The notes under the pieces were generated by a model. That model did no database searches. It had not been told where the DNA came from and was given only the letters and a program-made list of their open reading frames with translations. A program made the position numbers and the translations under genes. Of a DNA stretch of 64,000 bases, positions 60,407-64,000 are shown in pieces. Every line of letters starts with the position of its first letter. Within the stretch, counting starts at the first letter, position 1. Origin of the DNA: Kuafuiihalomonas sp039024635 (GTDB lineage: Bacteria; Myxococcota; Kuafuiibacteriia; Kuafuiibacteriales; Kuafuiibacteriaceae); assembly GCA_039024635.1 (NCBI GenBank), contig JBCCQA010000010.1:62001-126000 (forward strand), read 5' to 3'.

Positions 60407-63400
60407 GATGGATGTTGGCGGCCCTACTGGCCCTAGCCACCGGGAGCGCATCGGCGGCCCCGAACAAGGTCGAAGTCTACGAGGATGAACGTGGCTTCAA
60501 ACTACAGGTCGACGGCGAGGACTTCTTCGTCTTCGGCATGAACTGGGACTACTTCCCGGTCGGCACGAACTACACCTACAACTTTTGGGCACAGTCCGAC
60601 GAGTTCATCAAGAAGGCGCTCGACTACGACCTGAAGGTCCTCGGAGGCATGGGCGTGAACGTCCTCCGCCTCTATGTCGGGGTGCCGCCCAAGTGGATCC
60701 GGTACATCTACGAAGAGCACAAGATGTACACGGTGCTGAACCACGCAATGGGCCGCTACGGCTACCTGGTGGACGGGACCTATGAAGACCCGATCAACTA
60801 CCAGAACTCTCGGCACCGAGAAGTCATCGCCAACGACATCTACAAGATCGTCGAAGCCTACAAGGACACGCCCGGTCTGCTCTTCTACCTCCTCGGCAAC
60901 GAGAACAACTACGGCTTGTTCTGGGAGTCGGCCGAGACGGAGGACGTACCCGAGGAGAAGAAAGGCGAGCTGAGAGCCCAGTATCTCTACTCCCTATACG
61001 GTGAGATCACCGAGGGCATCCAGGCCCGGGACAAGAACCACCCGGTGGCCATCGCCAACGGCGACATCCAGTACATCGACCTCATCGCGAAGTACTGTCC
61101 TACCCTGGACATCATGGGGGCGAACGTCTACCGGGGCGCAATTTCTGGGAACCTCTTCGACGAGGTCAAAGAGAAGCTCGGCATCCCCTTCGTCTACACC
61201 GAGTTCGGCAGCGACGCCTACGACGCCAAGCGGAAGCAGGAGGCCGACATCGAGCAGGCCGCCTACCTGCGCACGCAGTGGCAAGAGATCTACGAGCACG
61301 CCTACGGAAAAGGTCGCTCGGGCACCGCCATCGGCGGCATGATTTTTCAGTGGGTCGACGGCTGGTGGAAGACCGGCCAGACCGTGGACCTGGACAAGCA
61401 GAACACCAAGGCTTCCTGGTCGAACCAGGCCTACATCTTCGACTGGCAGCCCGACGCCAACAACATGAACGAGGAGTGGTTCGGCATCGCGGCCAAGAGC
61501 CGTTCGGACGAAAACGGCCTCTATGAGGTCTACCCAAGGACCGCCTACTACCTCCTCCAAGAAGGGTTCAAGTTGAACCCCTACAACGTTAATTCGCTGG
61601 AACAGGTTCGGGATCACTGGGGTCGACTCAGCCCACAGGACTTCTCCAAGCAGTACCAGATCGACTCCCTCAGCAACGCAGTGAAGGAGCTACAGATGGT
61701 GAAGATGCTCAACGTCCGGATGGACTTCAAGACCTTCACCACCGGCGGTTCCGGCCTAGCCAACGAGGATCTGAACCGAGGCCAGTTTGACCATCTCGAG
61801 TCCTTCTACTTCGACTTCGGACTGCAACCGACGAACAACTTCTCGGCCCGAGCCTCCATCAACGGTCTCGGGAACATTCCGACCAACCCCATCAACCCGA
61901 TCTTCTACGAGAACAGAGCCTTGGCGGCCGAGGAAGACCTCGAACGATTCCAGCTCTACCAGGCCGAGTTCGAGTGGGACGAGAAGTGGTTCAAGCTCGA
62001 AGGCTACTACCGAACGCAACACTACCACTGGGGCTACGAGGGCGACTTCTTCGGTCTCTACCAGGAAGCCAACTACCCCTCGGTCCCCATGGCTTTCGTG
62101 GAGGGTGTGGACACCTTCAACGCCGACGCGCCCCTCGGCGCGGTGTGGACGGGGAAGAAGTGGTTCGATGGCTTCAAAATCGCCTTCGGACCCCAGCTCT
62201 ACTGGGGTGCCAACCCTGGCATGATCGCCAAGTACTACAAGGAGTGGGGCAAGCTCGATCTGGGCATCATTCACCAAGAAGACTTCGAGCAGTTTACGGA
62301 TGACGCGGGCACGAGCTCCGCGATTCCGCTCCCTCGAACCCGAAAGAGTACGGTCTCGCTGGGCTACAAGTTCGGCAAGTTCCAGCTGAAGGCGGGCGGC
62401 ATCATCGCAGGTTCGGACCGCTTGAACCGGGACTACACCATCGCTCGAGAGGCGACCGGACCAGGCAACGGGTACCTCGACTCGGGCTACGACATCCTCG
62501 ACGACGAGATCGAGTTCATCGATACCCTGGGCGGCAAAGCGAAGCTCGTGTACACCGGCAAGCCCTTCAATTTCTATCTTCAGGGCTCCTTCAAGGGTCT
62601 GGTGGCCGACGGCTTCGGCGATCCGACCGATACCATCACCGGCTGGATTCTGGACGAGGTCGGCCAAGGCAACCACTGGGCCGTCGGCGGCGGCCTCGCC
62701 TACATGATCGGCGACTTCCAGATCGCGCCGAACTTCATCTACCAAGAGCCCCTGCAGGGCCCTCTTCCAAGCATTCCGCAGCTGGCCCTTGCCGATGGGC
62801 GCGTGTTCACCGGCGTGGCTCCCCGGAACCAGGTAGCGGACCCCTTCTGGGTCCGGGGCAACCGTCAGATGCTGGCCGGCGAGCTGCTCATCGCCTTCGA
62901 CCCGACGCCCGCCACCTGGATGTGGGCCTGGGACGCCATCCGCCAGGAGGACGCCTTCCTGTCGGGCTACATCGACTTCGTCTACCGGCATCTGCCGACC
63001 TCCCAGGACTCGGGGGTCGGTATCCTCAACCTCCAGCAAGCCTCGGAAGGGCTGGCGACTTTCGCGCCTCCGCCCGAACCGGGAAGCAATGCCCTCGTCG
63101 TCTTCGGAGGCGCCCCGCCGGCTCGGGACCTGTGGGAGGTCACGGGCCGGGTCATCATGGTGCCCAACCCTCAGACCAAGATAACCCTGAGCGGCTACGG
63201 CGGCACCATCCAGTCCACGGGGATCGACCCCCGGCTCATCGAGCGGGTGGGTTTCGACTACCGCCTTCTCTACCGTCGGCTGGACTGGGGGGCTTTCCTC
63301 AAGTTCAACGACTGGGGTCCCTACGACTTCCAGCGTGACCTGAACCTGACGTTCCCCGTTCAGGTCGCCACCTATCTCACCTACGGACTGAAGGCGCCGG

Positions 63401-63552
63401 AGTGGTTCATGGACGTGTACACGAACTTTGGCGCACAATTCACCTATCGAAGCCTGGACCAGTATTCGGACGGTATCGCCACGGACTTGGCGCCCGCCGA
63501 CCGGACGGGAGAGCAATGGGAGGTCATGAGTTATGTGCAGATCGCGCTTTGA
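60403..63552 (+). CDS. clan GH-A glycosidase fused to an outer-membrane-like beta-barrel
   Basis: A 1049-residue secreted protein. A signal peptide ends SASA|A (about 19). Residues 20-430 form a TIM-barrel of clan GH-A: Glu 167 in LGNENNYG and Glu 267 in YTEFGSDA are the likely acid/base and nucleophile; the style is near GH2/GH5/GH72-like enzymes. From about residue 450 to the end the sequence changes to alternating amphipathic strands with many Trp, Tyr and Phe (FDHLESFYFDFGLQPTNN, VSLGYKFGKFQLKAGG, FDYRLLYRRLDWGAFLKFN), like a carbohydrate porin. Such a fusion is not familiar to me. The start overlaps the GH1 stop; the lipoprotein behind overlaps its end. Confidence 0.85.
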   Translation: MRWMLAALLALATGSASAAPNKVEVYEDERGFKLQVDGEDFFVFGMNWDYFPVGTNYTYNFWAQSDEFIKKALDYDLKVLGGMGVNVLRLYVGVPPKWIRYIYEEHKMYTVLNHAMGRYGYLVDGTYEDPINYQNSRHREVIANDIYKIVEAYKDTPGLLFYLLGNENNYGLFWESAETEDVPEEKKGELRAQYLYSLYGEITEGIQARDKNHPVAIANGDIQYIDLIAKYCPTLDIMGANVYRGAISGNLFDEVKEKLGIPFVYTEFGSDAYDAKRKQEADIEQAAYLRTQWQEIYEHAYGKGRSGTAIGGMIFQWVDGWWKTGQTVDLDKQNTKASWSNQAYIFDWQPDANNMNEEWFGIAAKSRSDENGLYEVYPRTAYYLLQEGFKLNPYNVNSLEQVRDHWGRLSPQDFSKQYQIDSLSNAVKELQMVKMLNVRMDFKTFTTGGSGLANEDLNRGQFDHLESFYFDFGLQPTNNFSARASINGLGNIPTNPINPIFYENRALAAEEDLERFQLYQAEFEWDEKWFKLEGYYRTQHYHWGYEGDFFGLYQEANYPSVPMAFVEGVDTFNADAPLGAVWTGKKWFDGFKIAFGPQLYWGANPGMIAKYYKEWGKLDLGIIHQEDFEQFTDDAGTSSAIPLPRTRKSTVSLGYKFGKFQLKAGGIIAGSDRLNRDYTIAREATGPGNGYLDSGYDILDDEIEFIDTLGGKAKLVYTGKPFNFYLQGSFKGLVADGFGDPTDTITGWILDEVGQGNHWAVGGGLAYMIGDFQIAPNFIYQEPLQGPLPSIPQLALADGRVFTGVAPRNQVADPFWVRGNRQMLAGELLIAFDPTPATWMWAWDAIRQEDAFLSGYIDFVYRHLPTSQDSGVGILNLQQASEGLATFAPPPEPGSNALVVFGGAPPARDLWEVTGRVIMVPNPQTKITLSGYGGTIQSTGIDPRLIERVGFDYRLLYRRLDWGAFLKFNDWGPYDFQRDLNLTFPVQVATYLTYGLKAPEWFMDVYTNFGAQFTYRSLDQYSDGIATDLAPADRTGEQWEVMSYVQIAL

Positions 63553-64000
63553 TTGGATGCTGCTGGCCGTCGTCGGCGTTGCGGCATCGGCCTGTGGAGA
63601 CGACCTGGACGCACGGGTGTTCCGGTTCGAGCAGGACCTTTCCGACGCGACCCAGCCTCCTGGAGTCGTCGAGATTGAGGGTCGCACCTTCAACGAGGGC
63701 CGCCGGGTCTGCACTGAGCAGCAGGAGAGGTTCCGGCGCTTCCAGCCCCTTCGCCTCTACCTGATCGACGAGACGGTCGGCGTCCATCCCTCCGAGTCCG
63801 TCATCGCGGATGACTGTAACCCCTTCCAGGAGGACTCTTTCCCTCTCGCCGAGCCTGACCTCTTCGAACTCGATGGGGTGGGCAACGTCGCATCCTTCTA
63901 TGGCTGGGCAACCGCGCTCACCGGGCGCGTGGCGACCCAGCCTGGCCTGGCCCAGCTCTTCGCGGCCGACGCTCTGGTGCGTATCGCGGCCAACCAGCCC
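63533..64000 (+). CDS. lipoprotein, truncated by window end
   Basis: The first 156 codons of a lipoprotein: MCRSRFDWMLLAVVGVAASAC with lipobox ASAC, followed by a soluble region with several Cys and acidic residues. Its ATG lies 20 nt inside the end of the glycosidase-barrel gene, in another frame, so the two are coupled. I do not recognise the family. In this setting it may be a surface glucan-binding partner; that is inference. The gene continues past base 64000. Confidence 0.75.
   Translation, partial: MCRSRFDWMLLAVVGVAASACGDDLDARVFRFEQDLSDATQPPGVVEIEGRTFNEGRRVCTEQQERFRRFQPLRLYLIDETVGVHPSESVIADDCNPFQEDSFPLAEPDLFELDGVGNVASFYGWATALTGRVATQPGLAQLFAADALVRIAANQP

Noticed and set aside
61756..63714. 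Long open frame on the minus strand, about 650 codons
   Set aside because: It is antisense to the glycosidase-barrel gene, has no family motif or ribosome binding site, and is explained by GC-rich third positions.
1..64000. tRNA, rRNA, CRISPR array, insertion sequences or prophage
   Set aside because: No cloverleaf-like segment, repeat-spacer pattern, transposase, integrase or phage gene was seen in any spacer or frame.

Overview
The window is GC-rich, densely coded DNA with no rRNA, tRNA, phage, insertion sequence or CRISPR array that I can see. The style is that of a Myxococcota-type deltaproteobacterium: many secreted lipoproteins with long Gly/Asn-rich linkers after the lipobox, two secreted proteases with a MYXO-CTERM-like tail (Cys, hydrophobic stretch, Arg cluster), a lone sensor kinase, and frequent GTG/TTG starts. 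This assignment is inference from protein style; no ribosomal or other marker gene is present.

Region 1 (about 1-18.9 kb) is mixed housekeeping and accessory content: a sensor histidine kinase, a HerA-like ATPase coupled to a small membrane protein, a DMT permease, an SDR enzyme, a lipase-like hydrolase, formate-THF ligase (fhs), a tandem glutathionyl-hydroquinone reductase, a GreA-like factor, a membrane protein, PPK2, a Cds1-type cysteine desulfhydrase, a cupin, SelO, a lipoprotein, an outer-membrane-type protein and a PhzF enzyme.

Region 2 (about 18.9-49.4 kb) is a large iron and heme acquisition island. Eight Fur-box-like sites head its transcription units. A five-gene operon hmuR-hmuY-hmuT-hmuU-hmuV (minus strand) is divergent from a HugZ-type heme-degrading protein. 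Next comes a divergent pair: a MYXO-CTERM subtilase (minus) and a second HmuY-like lipoprotein followed by a zinc metalloprotease (plus), with a Fur box between them. An azurin follows, then a heterodimeric YbtPQ/IrtAB-like ABC transporter with a methyltransferase, a TetR regulator, small Fur-preceded cysteine-rich secreted proteins, a Ni-superoxide dismutase with its maturation protease, a FecA-type receptor, a di-heme cytochrome c peroxidase-like lipoprotein, and an imelysin/DUF1111/DUF1513/imelysin operon. The picture is an organism that cuts hemoproteins outside the cell, captures heme with HmuY lipoproteins, imports it through HmuR and HmuTUV, releases iron with HugZ, and shifts to iron-free (Ni) superoxide dismutase when iron is short.

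Region 3 (about 49.4-55 kb) has a DUF4864 protein, RmuC, and two secreted lipoproteins (a metzincin-like protease and a von Willebrand A protein).

Region 4 (about 54.9-64 kb) is a compact beta-glucan/beta-glucoside utilisation locus: a GH17 lipoprotein, a GPH-family sugar symporter and a ROK repressor on the minus strand, and on the plus strand a GH1 beta-glucosidase, a very unusual protein joining a clan GH-A glycosidase domain to an apparent outer-membrane beta-barrel, and a lipoprotein cut by the window end. Two matching operator-like sites lie in the divergent ROK/GH1 spacer.
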